From Kalaharituber pfeilii (taxonomy: Eukaryota > Ascomycota > Pezizomycetes > Pezizales > Pezizaceae): DNA of 64,000 nt. Shown here one piece after another: positions 12,888-24,172 of the stretch. The notes beneath the pieces are model-generated. The model did not search any database and was not told the origin of the DNA. It saw nothing but the letters and a program-made list of their open reading frames with translations. Every line of letters starts with the position of its first letter. Positions within the stretch are counted from its first letter, which is position 1. The position numbers and the translations under genes are program-made. The DNA lies in NCBI GenBank assembly GCA_015179045.1, contig WHUZ01000011.1, positions 558,001 through 622,000 of the forward strand. Direction: 5' to 3'.

Positions 12888-13669
12888 ACTGTGCGACTGC
12901 ACTGGGACATTTAGTCTTTTAGTCTTTTGTACTGGTAGCCCGCATCCAAGGTTTTCGCTCCACCTCATTACATTGTAAACAAGGCACACAAAAGATTGCG
13001 AAGGCACTGGTGGCAAGGCTAACGGCCTAGTTTTGTTTAGTGACACAACTTGACCTTGAGTAGAGTACATACTTCTTGCGGGGAGGATATGTACTGGGTT
13101 CGAGAACTGGGATGGCGGATGCGAGGGGAAAGGACTGGGCCGTTTCGGGCAGCATGCGGTGGGCCGGGCAGTAAAGTGCGGCCTTGCAAGCAGATCTCGC
13201 AGGCAGCGCTGCGTGCTGCATACTGCATACAGCATACACGAGGTGCTACCAAGTGCAGCAGCAGCCAGCAGCAAGGTGGTCGCGCGCAGCCACACTGTCA
13301 TACTCCGCGAGAGAGGGTCTTGCTGGCGCTCGCTCTTGTTCTCTGCTCCGCTCTGTTGGGCCTCCTCCGCGTCTGCTTGCTCATGATTGCTCTCGCGACT
13401 GGGAGGCCAGCTTCTCGCGGTGGCCTGAGAATGGCTGAGCGGTGCAGAAATATCTTGCTTGGCCTTCGTCCTCGGGAGGCGAGGCGCCAGCCATGCCAGC
13501 GGCCCCGCAGACTGCTCCATGCTCAGTCAGCCGAAGCCACACACCAGACCCAGCCCGCAGACCACAGGGCTTTGGACAAGGCCCGGTGCGCGCTGTGTCG
13601 GCGCTCGCTGCTGCTGTACCGCGCTCGCGATTCCCTCTCTTGCTCTGAAAGCCACCTTCGCAGCGCCCC

Positions 13670-13715
13670 CCCACCTCCCCCCTCCCCCCCTCCCCCCTCC
13701 CCCCCTCCCCCCCTC
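13670..13715. repeat. C-rich microsatellite
   Basis: Repeats of CCCCCCTCCCC lie in a CpG-rich tract (13100-13760) about 0.8 kb upstream of the RING-finger gene. It could be part of that gene's promoter or transcribed leader. Confidence 0.6.
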
Positions 13716-14180
13716 GAGACCGTCCAATATCTCGGCGCGATAATCTGCATCGCAAGTTCCCTGGCATTGCAGTACAGAGTAAAAATCACCCCAGAAAATA
13801 AATAAAGAACACTAAGGTGCAAGCTGCGCATCAGCCAACTCCTTCCATAAAACAGCCGAACGCCCCCTCCATTCTTTGCTATCTCTATTCCCCGCATCGC
13901 CTCCCTGATTCGAAGGTAGAAATTAACACACCGCGAGCTCGAGAAGGACTCTAGGACTGCGGCTGCCTGTGTCACACACCCAGGTACCTCATAATTACCA
14001 AACTCCTACGCCTCTTTCATTGCTCAGCAGGCTAGGTCCTCGACCACAGCACCCGCCAACCATCCACCTCGCTTCCGTGCACTATCATTCAGTCGGACAG
14101 CGCTGTCGAGGAAGAAACGAAAAAGAGAAAAATAAAAATAAATAAAAGAAAAGTAAAGAAAAAAGAAAAGAAGATAAAAA

Positions 14181-14358
<178 letters not shown>

Positions 14359-14538
14359 ATAAACCTACTCCAGGGAATCCGGCATTTAATCGGAACTGTT
14401 TAATCACAATCGAGAAAATCTGGTCGGCCGTGCTACTGGTTGTTTACAGTTTGCACTGCACAGCACACTTGGAGATCGATGAGACCGCTTCTACTTTTCT
14501 GCTAATCCGTCTCACCGCCCCCCCATCACTAGCTAACA

Positions 14539-15960
14539 ATGTCAGTAATAACACCCTCACCAACGTTTTTAATACCGTCACCGATACCGACAGAAGCACC
14601 ACGCAATTCCGGAAATGCTGGAAGTTCGCCTCTTCTATTTTTCGTAGCCCTTGGTTTTGGTGTGGTTTTTACCAATCTATGGTGAGTTCAAATTGAGAAG
14701 AGCATGGATGGAAAAACCTTGGGGTCAGCTCAGGGCTGGAGGACATCGCACTGATTTGAATTGGCTAGGATTATCGTTGGTGTTAAATACTGTTTCCGCT
14801 ACAATGCAAGACAACGGGCAAGGGCGGCAAGTGGAGACGAGGAAAATGTGGATTTACAGTCTATGCCGCGGCCGCATCGTCGAAGAAGGGAAAAGAAGCT
14901 CATGACAGTGGACGAAGTTAATGAACGTTTTCCGGTCACAAAGTACAAGACATGGAGGGCGGGACGGGAGGCAATGGGTCTCTCGACGGAAGGTGGTGTC
15001 ACGCAACCACCGTCGAGGACCGGCAGTGTTCGCAGTGCTCCTCTACAAGACAGGTCGGATTCTATGCCTCAGCCAGCCATGGCGACATCAAAGGAACGTG
15101 AGCCACCAGAATCCAGATCGGACGTCCAAAAAGATGCGTTGCCGAGTACAGCAGCCGTGGCCAATGAGACATCACCACGGACTTCACCACCTACAGGAAT
15201 CCACCAAGCAGAAGCACCGTCTACTTCAGTCCAGGACAAGCGCCTTTCCGAAATGTCGGATGATGAGCATCAACCATCTGATTCACATCATGATGAGGAC
15301 GAGGAGGATGACCACCCACAAACTGCTTTGCCGGAAGAGCTGCTTAGTTCGGTTGGAGATTCGTGCGCCATTTGTTTGGATATAATTGAGGACAATGATG
15401 ACGTTCGAGGGCTTACTTGTGGTCACGCATTCCATGCAGGTTGTCTCGATCCGTGGCTCACCAATCGGCGTGCTTGTTGCCCATTATGCAAAGCCGACTA
15501 CTACATCCCTAAGCCAAAGCCGGACGATCAACAAGGAACAGATGGTTCGGGTAGATCACGGCATAATGGTCCTACTCAGCCTAATACAGTTCATTTAACC
15601 CCGTTCCACAGAAGGATCTTGTTCAATAGAGGGGTTTTCATTGGGAGATCAGATACACACAACTCACCTGCCATGGCAAGGATCGAACGACAGAGGGAAA
15701 GGAGGCAGCGAGCGAGATCCCGAGCTCAACAGGCTCAGGCTCAGGTCGCAGCAGCGCATGAAAGGAGACGTGAGGGTGGATGGAATATTTTGCGGAGGTT
15801 TAGAGGAAGAAATCAAAATCGTGCGCAGGAGCCGACACCTGGGAATCTTGAGGCGGGCACTGTACATGTCAATGCTACAGATCATACGGCCTCATCACCT
15901 GCGCCCGCATCTGTGGCTCCACAGGCACCTACACAGGGTCCGCCACAAGGGTCTCGTTAG
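14539..15960 (+). CDS. membrane-anchored RING-H2 finger protein (putative E3 ubiquitin ligase)
   Basis: Exons 14539-14681 and 14769-15960 give 444 residues; the 87-nt intron (GTGAGT...GGCTAG) restores W48. A Pro/Ser-rich N-terminus is followed by one hydrophobic span, about residues 31-53 (SPLLFFVALGFGVVFTNLWI). A long disordered, acidic Ser/Pro region leads to a RING-H2 finger at residues 247-288: CAIC, then CGHAFHAGC, then CCPLC, with the Cys3-His2-Cys3 order intact. A Gln/Arg-rich helical stretch (ERQRERRQRARSRAQQAQAQ) and a Pro-rich tail follow. The layout matches single-span RING-H2 ligases of endomembranes. By family knowledge the finger recruits an E2; the substrate is unknown. A CpG-rich tract and a GAAA microsatellite lie upstream. 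Confidence 0.85.
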
Positions 15961-18301
15961 GATATTTTATAGGATTGATTTTAGCAAAAAAATACGAACG
16001 GCTGGCACACGCGAACTGTGGAGACAGGGTTAGTGTATGATTGATGTTGCTTCTGTCTCTGTGTGGTGTAATGCGCGAGCTTCTCCTCTTTCTTCAGTCT
16101 TTCTTGTGAAAGATGTTTATGTATAGCCTTTTCACATTTTCTTTACTTTTTTCTCTGTTTCCAATGCATAAATCCTTTATCGACCTCACGTTTCCTCCAA
16201 TCCTAAAACATCCTTTCAACATCCTCTTGGCACAACCTATTCACAAACACTCTCCCTTATACTCCCTTACGCAATAACATTACCTCTCCACGGTACCTCA
16301 GACACGTTGGCATCTCATCTTTTATCTCTCTATTTCCCTCATCAACTTTCTTGTCTTTACTGTTACAATATTCCTGTCTAGGGAAAAGGGCGCTCGATCG
16401 GGATCATGGATTTTGTGTATGTATCTTTTTGTCTGACTATTATCTGTGTGCTTATCGTTCTTCTTCATTTGCTCCTCTGCATGTTTGATATGCATGTATG
16501 CGGACGGGAGCGGTTTCTGGGAATCTCGTGTGTTTTTGTTGCGTGATCTTTGCATGTGTGTATATGTTGTACTTATTGGTTTTGATATGCTCTTGCTTTG
16601 GGAAAAGGGGTTCAGGGCGTCCTAGGGATGCTTAGTTTTTTGAAGGGAGATTGGAAGTGGTAAGAGTGGAGCGTTGTGAGCAGTTGGTGTGAGAGAGCAG
16701 CAGGAGAGTATTACTTTTTTTTGTTTGCTTTGCTTTTAGACTTGGATGGTGCTTCTTGTATCCTGTTACGGGGGATTTATTGTTTTCATGAGCTTGAGCT
16801 TGAGCTTAAGCCTTTATCTTTTCGCAGCTACTTATGTCTGGATATTTATATAAGTACTTATAGTAAGGGACGGACGAAAAGCAACGAAAAATATAGGACG
16901 ATATGAGGACTGAACGTCAACTATTGCTTGCCACATACACATGCGCACGGGAGACGAGATATGAGAGAAACTGTCAGCCCAGCTTAAGGTTGTATTTCCC
17001 AGACGGGAAGTTGCAACAACAATCGCCGCATTAAGTTAAGTTTGGGTTTCCTTCTACAGTTGGCTCTTTCCTGCGGCCTCCATCAGATCTTGAATCTCGT
17101 CCTGTATTGAAGGCGGCTATGGCAAGCTTGGGAGCAGTTCAGTTTCCAGGAAATAAATGCGTACGGTGCATACTTGATCTTCTGACAATCGCCGACATCA
17201 CCTAAAGGAGCGATCACAACTTCTTCGGTCTAATCGTGATCATAATCAAGAACCCTTACTTTACTGTAAGTACCAAGAACCTACGCCCTGTAATCTAGCA
17301 ACGTGACCTAGAAGACATACAGGTGGCTATTTCCCGAGACACCCGATGCACCTCGGATTTGGACACCCGAGGACAACAGGACGGGATCGGATACTTGGTT
17401 GAGCCGTCCTTTGTGCTCGTTAGTGTGAATTACGAATGTGGACGTATAATACGACAGAGAGGCTATGTGAAGGCACATGCGCATACAGAAGGTACTCGAA
17501 TCCTGAACTTGACGTGAGGATTTGCATGGAATGGGGATGGGACGAAGGTTCCACTGCTTTTTTTCCCCTTGTTTTAAGGAGCTGGCTTTGAACTTTCCGG
17601 ATATCAAGCGGCCCATTACCGAGAGACACAGTCGAGACAAGTCACGATAGCTTACGCTCACACTGACCTAACTGGGGGTATTACTTTGCAAATGATATAG
17701 GTTATTTGAATTGAAGTTTCCAAGGTATTCAAGGTGTTCAGAAAACGGGAATGAGTTCCGCTCCGCACTCAGCCAGTTGTAATGTATTTCTGGTGCATTG
17801 CATGTTTGAGGTATATTTTATACAGAAAGTATGGCTTACGATGTTGAATAAGGAAAGAGCGGGAACTGGAGTCTCGCCGGGGTGGGTCCATGTATGTCTG
17901 GGTTTATGCTAGCGATTCAAGTACTCTACATTTACCGTACGCCACCAGTGGTTGCATGCGGGGTGTGGGGGCTAGCTTGACAAGGGATTGCTTACAGCCT
18001 TCCGGAATTAGATCGATATGATGGGAGAGACGAGAGTCACGAGGATGACGATGAATTTAGACTGAAACATACGAGTTACTAACTACTCGGGTCTCGTGTG
18101 AATTACTGTACTCGGGGTCAGGGTTAGTCTTCAGATGCATACGAGCTGCATAACTGGGCGTCTTGCAGATGCCCCATAGCAACGCAACATAGCATGGATA
18201 ATCGAACAAAAGTCTTCAGAACTTTTATATGGGATTTACATACAAAAACTTCTATCATTAAATTAATAAGGTATCGCAGCCCCACCAGCAGCAATAATAA
18301 C
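15961..18301. other. 3' flank and gene-free stretch
   Basis: The first several hundred bases are T-rich and probably hold the 3' end of the RING-finger transcript. GAGCTT repeats occur near 16790-16808. No further coding frame is supported. Confidence 0.4.
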
Positions 18302-18525
18302 TCAGAGTCTATTTGGAATACTCCTAACTGATGACAGCAACCTCTCCTTCATTATTTTTTCCCATTCCTCTTGTAGCTTTTCCTTCAGTACCTCCATGTC
18401 CTTAATCCGACAGCTGATTTGCATCGTCACGTAGTGTAATAATTCTAAGACGCTCACCTCGTGTAGTCTCTCTATTCCGGAACTTGCTCGGACTGCCAAA
18501 ATAATCTTTTCGGGTTTTTCGTAGC
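18302..18525 (-). pseudogene. coding-like remnant, helical Lys/Glu-rich
   Basis: After a possible splice acceptor (AATGAAG, near 18526) the minus strand stays open for about 74 codons and ends in TGA. The text looks like protein, with a Leu/His helix (HEVSVLELLHYVTMQ) followed by a charged helix (KDMEVLKEKLQEEWEKIMKE). No start codon or upstream exon could be placed with confidence, so I call it a gene fragment of unknown family. Confidence 0.3.
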
Positions 18526-18667
18526 TTCATTGCTGCTGTAACTTATGCGCGTACCGGTATATAGCTCTGTTGACAGTTATGTGTTTAGCGACACGTCTAA
18601 ATTACGGTTAATTTGTGTTATTGTCCACATCGCGTTACCTAGAGGAGGCTTGGCAATGCAGTGCATA

Positions 18668-18712
18668 GCGCTTCTGAAGACTTACCCTTGACCCCGAGTA
18701 CGCTGCAACGGA
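18668..18712. repeat. short dispersed repeat
   Basis: GCGCTTCTGAAGACTTA followed by CCCCGAGTAC recurs at 51609-51646 with a few changes. The function is unknown. Confidence 0.35.
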
Positions 18713-19712
18713 GGATCAATCCCTTCGTCCAGTACAAATCACTTTTGACAAGGTAGACGCTGCCTGCAAAGCATTCATCAGGGTCCCGAGTAGTAAAGCT
18801 TGCGCTTGAAAATGTTTTTGCTGACTAAAAGACGGGGAAATAGATTTCTTCAAATGCCATCGCCATAAGTATTTGTAGCCAATGTATTTACGCTTCTAGG
18901 AAAAGAAGCGAGTGTGGGGAGGAATGAGAACTAGCGGGGCGGAGATTTCCGAAGAATATGACATGATGATATCGACATGTGTACATCTGCATGCATGGAA
19001 TGCAATGGAAGAGCCCCATGGCTGCAAACTGAATGAGTGGTCAAAGAGTGTCCGACAGATCGATTCTTTGAGATTTACATGCATTAACTTGAAGCATGTA
19101 AGTGTGGTGGACACGAGGATGCAATGATATGACATTACTTTCTAGGGAGGTGAGTGAAGTGACAGTCACTGTCTAACAGTCTACTAAGAAGCTCCATTGC
19201 GATGATGCTTTTATCTATAATCCTGAATATGTTACCAGCCTTTACCTCAAGTGGATTCGAAGGAACGATTGCATTCACTGATGCATACATGTAATGATGT
19301 GCTGTGTTAACTACGCCGATACGGAGTACACAGACAAAGATTCGTTCATTACTAGTTAGTTTGGCTTTAACAGGCAGGGACTGCAGAGATGCATATTATT
19401 TGGCTGTAGGGCAAAAAAAAACAAAAAAAAACCTGCCATTAGTGGTACGACGATTCGATATGTTGTTCAACAAGATCGATGTAGTGATGTCAATTAATCT
19501 TTCACGGTTATGTGATAACCAATGTGGTTGTTGAAAACGATGTCTATGCGGGTGTGCAAAGCCACCAAAAGGGGCAAAAAAAAAAAAAAAAGGATGCGCT
19601 TAGAACGTTGAAGAAGGCAGTATCTTGAGCCATTTCTGTCAGCAAGATGTTTGCAGGGTTGTGTAACATTAGTATTTGGAATATTGTAAGTTAGTGACCA
19701 TACGGGATAGAC

Positions 19713-21591
19713 GGTAGCGTGCCCGATGTGGTAACGATCTGCCCCCCTGTAACGATCCACTCTCTGGGCACTCCTCGTCATGCATTCCTCACTCTACTAC
19801 TTTTTTTTGAATATATTGCAACTATAGAAATTGCTTAACATTATACCAATTTGACATCGCTGAATCAGAATTTGCTATCATAATGAGGAAAAAATCAAAA
19901 TTCCAATATTTACAACTAAATTTATCATTATTTACCTAAGTTGAGTCCTCCCTGTATATAGTATAGCTCAACATTCTCGAAATCAGAAAAATTATATAGA
20001 AAACTAGTAATTCTCATCTATCTAGGGCTGGTCTTTTTATTAAAAGTCAATATTGCATATACAGATCATGTGGGATGCAATGCACCTTCAATTGTATAGA
20101 AGTAGTTTATATTCGTGAGCTAATCTCTATACCTTGATCTGACCTTCAGTGTTCCTAGACTCCTCAAGTGATTCAGGAATACCGGGACTTGAAGTAGTAG
20201 TAGTTGAAGTACTAGGGGTGGTAACAGTAACTCCTTCTGAGGTGCCAGGTATGACAGAAGAGACCTATGGCTCAAATCTGCTATTGGAACCTTCTTCTAC
20301 CCACCCCCCCTTCTAGTATTCAGACTTTCCTATCTCATGAACTAAAGATCTTTCCCAGCCCCAGCCTTGCATGTGAGTTCCTCTATGGTATCTTTTTATA
20401 ACTTGTTCAGCTGCAGCCATCTCTCTCTATTTTCGTTCCTCTTTTGCCTTACTTTCTCGATCCATCGCTGCTAACTACTTTGCATATCAGCGGCTTCTTT
20501 CTTATCCTAAACTATTTTCGCACCTTCTGAAGTTTCTCTTCCTCCTTTCTGACCTTCGCTGGTACTCTCTGTTTCCTTTTCGACATCTCCTACTATTTTT
20601 TCCTTCTATTTCCAGTATTGCTTTAACTTCAGCTCGAGGCGGCATAGGAGGAAGTGAGTGAATATAACGTCTTGGGCGTCTTGGGTAGAGAACCGCATCC
20701 CACCAGATCAGTGAAAAAACACTTGACTAATGACGTTTACTAGTCCTCTGCATAGATCATTTAGCAATACGCACCTGCATCCCATATATTTGCTGTCGCA
20801 TTTCGCATACGTCGCATATACGCTCTATCGGCCACCCGAGGTGACCCATGACAGCAAGGCAAAAGAAGAACGAAAATAGAGAGAGATGGCTGCAGCTGAA
20901 CAAGTTACAAAAGACACCATAGAGGAACTCACATGCAAGGCTGGGGCTGGGAAAGATCTTTAGTTCATGAGATAGGAAAGTCTGAATACTAGAAGGGGGG
21001 GTGGGTAGAAGAAGGTTCCAATAGCAGATTTGAGCCATAGGTCTCTTCTGTCATACCTGGCACCTCAGAAGGAGTTACTGTTACCACCCCTAGTGCTTCA
21101 ACTACTACAACTTCAAGTCCCGGTATTCCTGAATCACTTGAGGAGTCTAGGAACACTGAAGGTCAGATCAAGGTATGGAGATTAGCTCAGGAACATAAAC
21201 TACTTCTATACAATTGAAGGTGCACTGCATCCCGCATGATCTGTATATGCAATATTGACTTTTAATAAAAAGACCAGCCCTAGATAGATGAGAATTACTA
21301 GTTTTCTATATTATTTTCCTGATTTCGAGGATGTTGAGCTATACTATATACAGGGAGAGCTCAAATTAGGTGAATAATAATGAATTTGGTTGTAAATACT
21401 GGAATTTTGATTTTTTCCTCATTATGATAGCAAATTCTGATTCAGCGATGTCAAATTGGTATAATGTTAAGCAATTTCTATAGTTGCAATATATCCAAAA
21501 TAAGTAGTAGAGCGAGGAATGTATGACGAGGAGTGCCCAGAGAATGGATCGTTACAGGGGGGCAGATCGTTACCACTTCGGGCACGTTACC
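19713..21591. mobile_element. giant inverted-repeat (fold-back) element
   Basis: The left arm, about 19713-20453, is repeated in inverted orientation at about 20852-21591. The arms are about 740 bp each and only lightly diverged by eye; the spacer is about 400 bp. The outer ends are GGTAGCGTGCCC and GGGCACGTTACC. The arms hold Ser/Thr-rich coding-like text (SEGVTVTTPSASTTTTSSPG) and, in the spacer on the minus strand, a basic segment (MSKRKQRVPAKVRKEEEK), both like the C-terminal tail of a DNA transposase. No intact transposase is present. A transcript would fold into a long hairpin. A related terminus lies at 48860-49157. Confidence 0.8.
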
Positions 21592-21687
21592 TCTCTTATG
21601 ACGTGTACGTAGTAAGTAAACACGGGATTCTGCTCCGCTCGATGATAATGACGTCCTGTCTGGCTGAGTGATACCTAGGGGCAGGCA
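21592..21687. other. spacer between repeats
   Basis: Short unique sequence between the fold-back element and a truncated MITE; no gene. Confidence 0.3.
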
Positions 21688-21764
21688 TAAAGCGTATGCA
21701 CTATTCGCCTTTTGAAATAGTGCATTTTTTATGCAGCGGTCCAATACTTTCCGAATCAGCGAGT
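21688..21764. mobile_element. ACTCGCTG-family MITE, left-truncated copy
   Basis: The inner part and right terminus (CCGAATCAGCGAGT) match the copy at 3923-4033, including the inner hairpin ACTATTCGCCTTTTGAAATAGT. The left terminal repeat is absent. Confidence 0.6.
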
Positions 21765-24172
21765 ACTATCATAGTAAGTACACCCTCGGAAAAACACGCG
21801 CGCCTTAGTTTTGCACGCAGGCCATAGAATGGTACCGCGTCTATGATACCATGGAAAGGGATATTACAGTTTCGAAATGGTGGCTGTAAGGTAATGACAT
21901 GTGTTGGAGTGAGACATCTAATATCTACCTGAATCAACCTATTTGTAATTTGGGAGAGTCCAAGAGATTTGTGACTCTATACGTCAAAGGTGAGCTGCGT
22001 TCTGTTGAGCCCCTGTAGGAAGAGGGAAAGATATAACTTTAGTTAGATAATGAAAGAAAATGAATCCCAATGTTACTGGATATGTGCTGCACCTTAATCC
22101 AAGGAAATTGCTTTGCTGATTGAGGTAACGGCCCATTGTACTAAGCAGTGGAAGAAGAGGGAACAACAAAACAATGAATGAATGAAAAATGAATGGAAAG
22201 TTGTTGCACTATAAATGTCGCCACTGGCAGGATGAAGTTTCTGCTGTAGCATCACAGTTGGAATGTTGAATTCTGAACCAAGAGTCCCCTGGCAGAGATC
22301 AGCTTTTGACTTGCATCTGCAAGCATTCGAACGTTGGATCAATGTAGACAAATGCGTCACCGCATCATCTCAACCTGCATTTGCCCCCAATTGTTCCGAC
22401 CAATGACGATCAAAATTACGGAGTATGAAGTTTATTGACCTGTTTGGAGGTCTATTATTTGAGGAGCTACGCTCATCTGCTACCTCTTCAAGGGGGCGCG
22501 TGTTTTGGAGGTGACCATTGTGACCATGTATGAATTCACGATCAACACTGGTTTGGGGATGGACTAGTCCACTCACAACTGCTCCATATTGTCTGCTGGT
22601 CTTCCAGCCTTATTCGTATATTGATAAATCGGGTGTGTGTATCAAGGTGACGATGTATCCTAGTCTCGTGTCCAGCTGCCCATTGGGGTTTTGTAATTCT
22701 CCTTCCTCACCTTCAAGGGTTATGCTCAGAGGACTAGCAGCAGAGCTAGTCGCTTAGAGCTTTCTCCAAAGGGGTAGTATAGGAAGGGGCTACAGTGATC
22801 CCTTAGTGACTACTGTATGTGACCTGTCCCCACCAAGAGCCTCCGTGAGCCTTGGCCTTCACAACAACAACTCAAAGTGAATATAGCCTGTTCTCGATCT
22901 CGCTTCGTGCGCACTCGCGGTACGCGCCTGCCTCGGCTTAAGAACTATAAATGTACCCTGCTCTAATCGTACAGGCCAACTATAAACTCTTGGTTAGTTG
23001 CAAGATCACTTAATGAATCGAAACTGCAAGGGCAAAAGGGGGCCAAGCTATGTAGGCTGGGGGGGTCTCTTGTTTACTATTTACAACCAAGTACCCAGTA
23101 GAAGAGATGGTTGGAAACCGAAATGGCGTGTGATCAAACTTGTCGAACAGAAATAACCGCAGAACCATGATGTGGTTTAAGCTCGGGAAGTTTCTTTATA
23201 GGGAACTCTGCTACGGAGCGTGAGAGTAGCAGCTATGTATTAGATTCCTTAAACCAATGTGGACGTCGACTCGCCAGACTACATAGACTACGACTTTCTC
23301 AACAGAATGTTCTGTTTCTCGCAATAACCTTATTTCATGGCACCGCATCCCTGAACTCTCCCGCAACTCAGAAAGCAAATATCCTAATGTTCATCGCAAA
23401 GTGATGTTCCTCCATTGGCTTCTAACTGCTACAACATGGGCACAATCATAGCTCTCTGGTAGAACGCCCGTTTCACTCACTATTCTAACTGTTTCTGTTC
23501 ATGCGGAACTGATCCTTCCCTCTGTTTGCGCAAGGTGTCAAAGATAACGAAATACTAAATCAGGCACTTGTTTGGAAGTAAATACATTGTAAGCAGAGCA
23601 TATCATCAATGACTCCGATCTCGCCGGGCCGAATACAGCGACGTCCCAACAGTTTTCACATTGAGGGTGAAAGGTCTGCCAAAATAGTCAACACACCTCA
23701 ACAAAGGAAAATGCAAAGCTAAAAATAAAAGAAGTACTTGTAGAATATCTTCAGGAAGCGAATAAATGAACAAGAACAAAAAAAAAAGTACTGATGTGAT
23801 TGAAGGCTTTATAGATAGCGAAGAAAGGCGAGCCAATGCATTCGGGAGGGGAGAAAAGGGAGGAAGCCAAGGAGGTCAAAGCATAGAAACAATACACGAC
23901 AAAACTTGAAAAAACAACAACGATGTGCAGAATAAAGTCGGACTTTCTATATCCATTCTTCCGCTCCCGGTAATTCGATAAACCACCAGAGGCAAGTGTA
24001 ACTGGTTATCGGAGGCCCACTAAGTGAACAGAAGGGCAAACAAACGTAAACATAAGGGGTTACTCTCTATGACGTCTACCTTCCTCCTATTAGACTCCTT
24101 TCTTGTGCAAGGGAAATAACGTGTTGAATCTAATCCAGCCCATACAAGATGAAAAGACGTGAAAGGAAACAT
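21765..24172. other. gene-free stretch downstream of topoisomerase I
   Basis: No coding frame is convincing. The part next to 24172 is presumably the 3' untranslated region of the topoisomerase gene. Confidence 0.4.

Noticed and set aside
13050..13805. 251-codon open frame on the plus strand in a CpG-rich tract, with several overlapping frames on both strands
   Set aside because: Many frames are open at once because the tract is GC-rich. The translation is low in information, ends in Pro/Ser homopolymers from a C-rich microsatellite, and has no domain.
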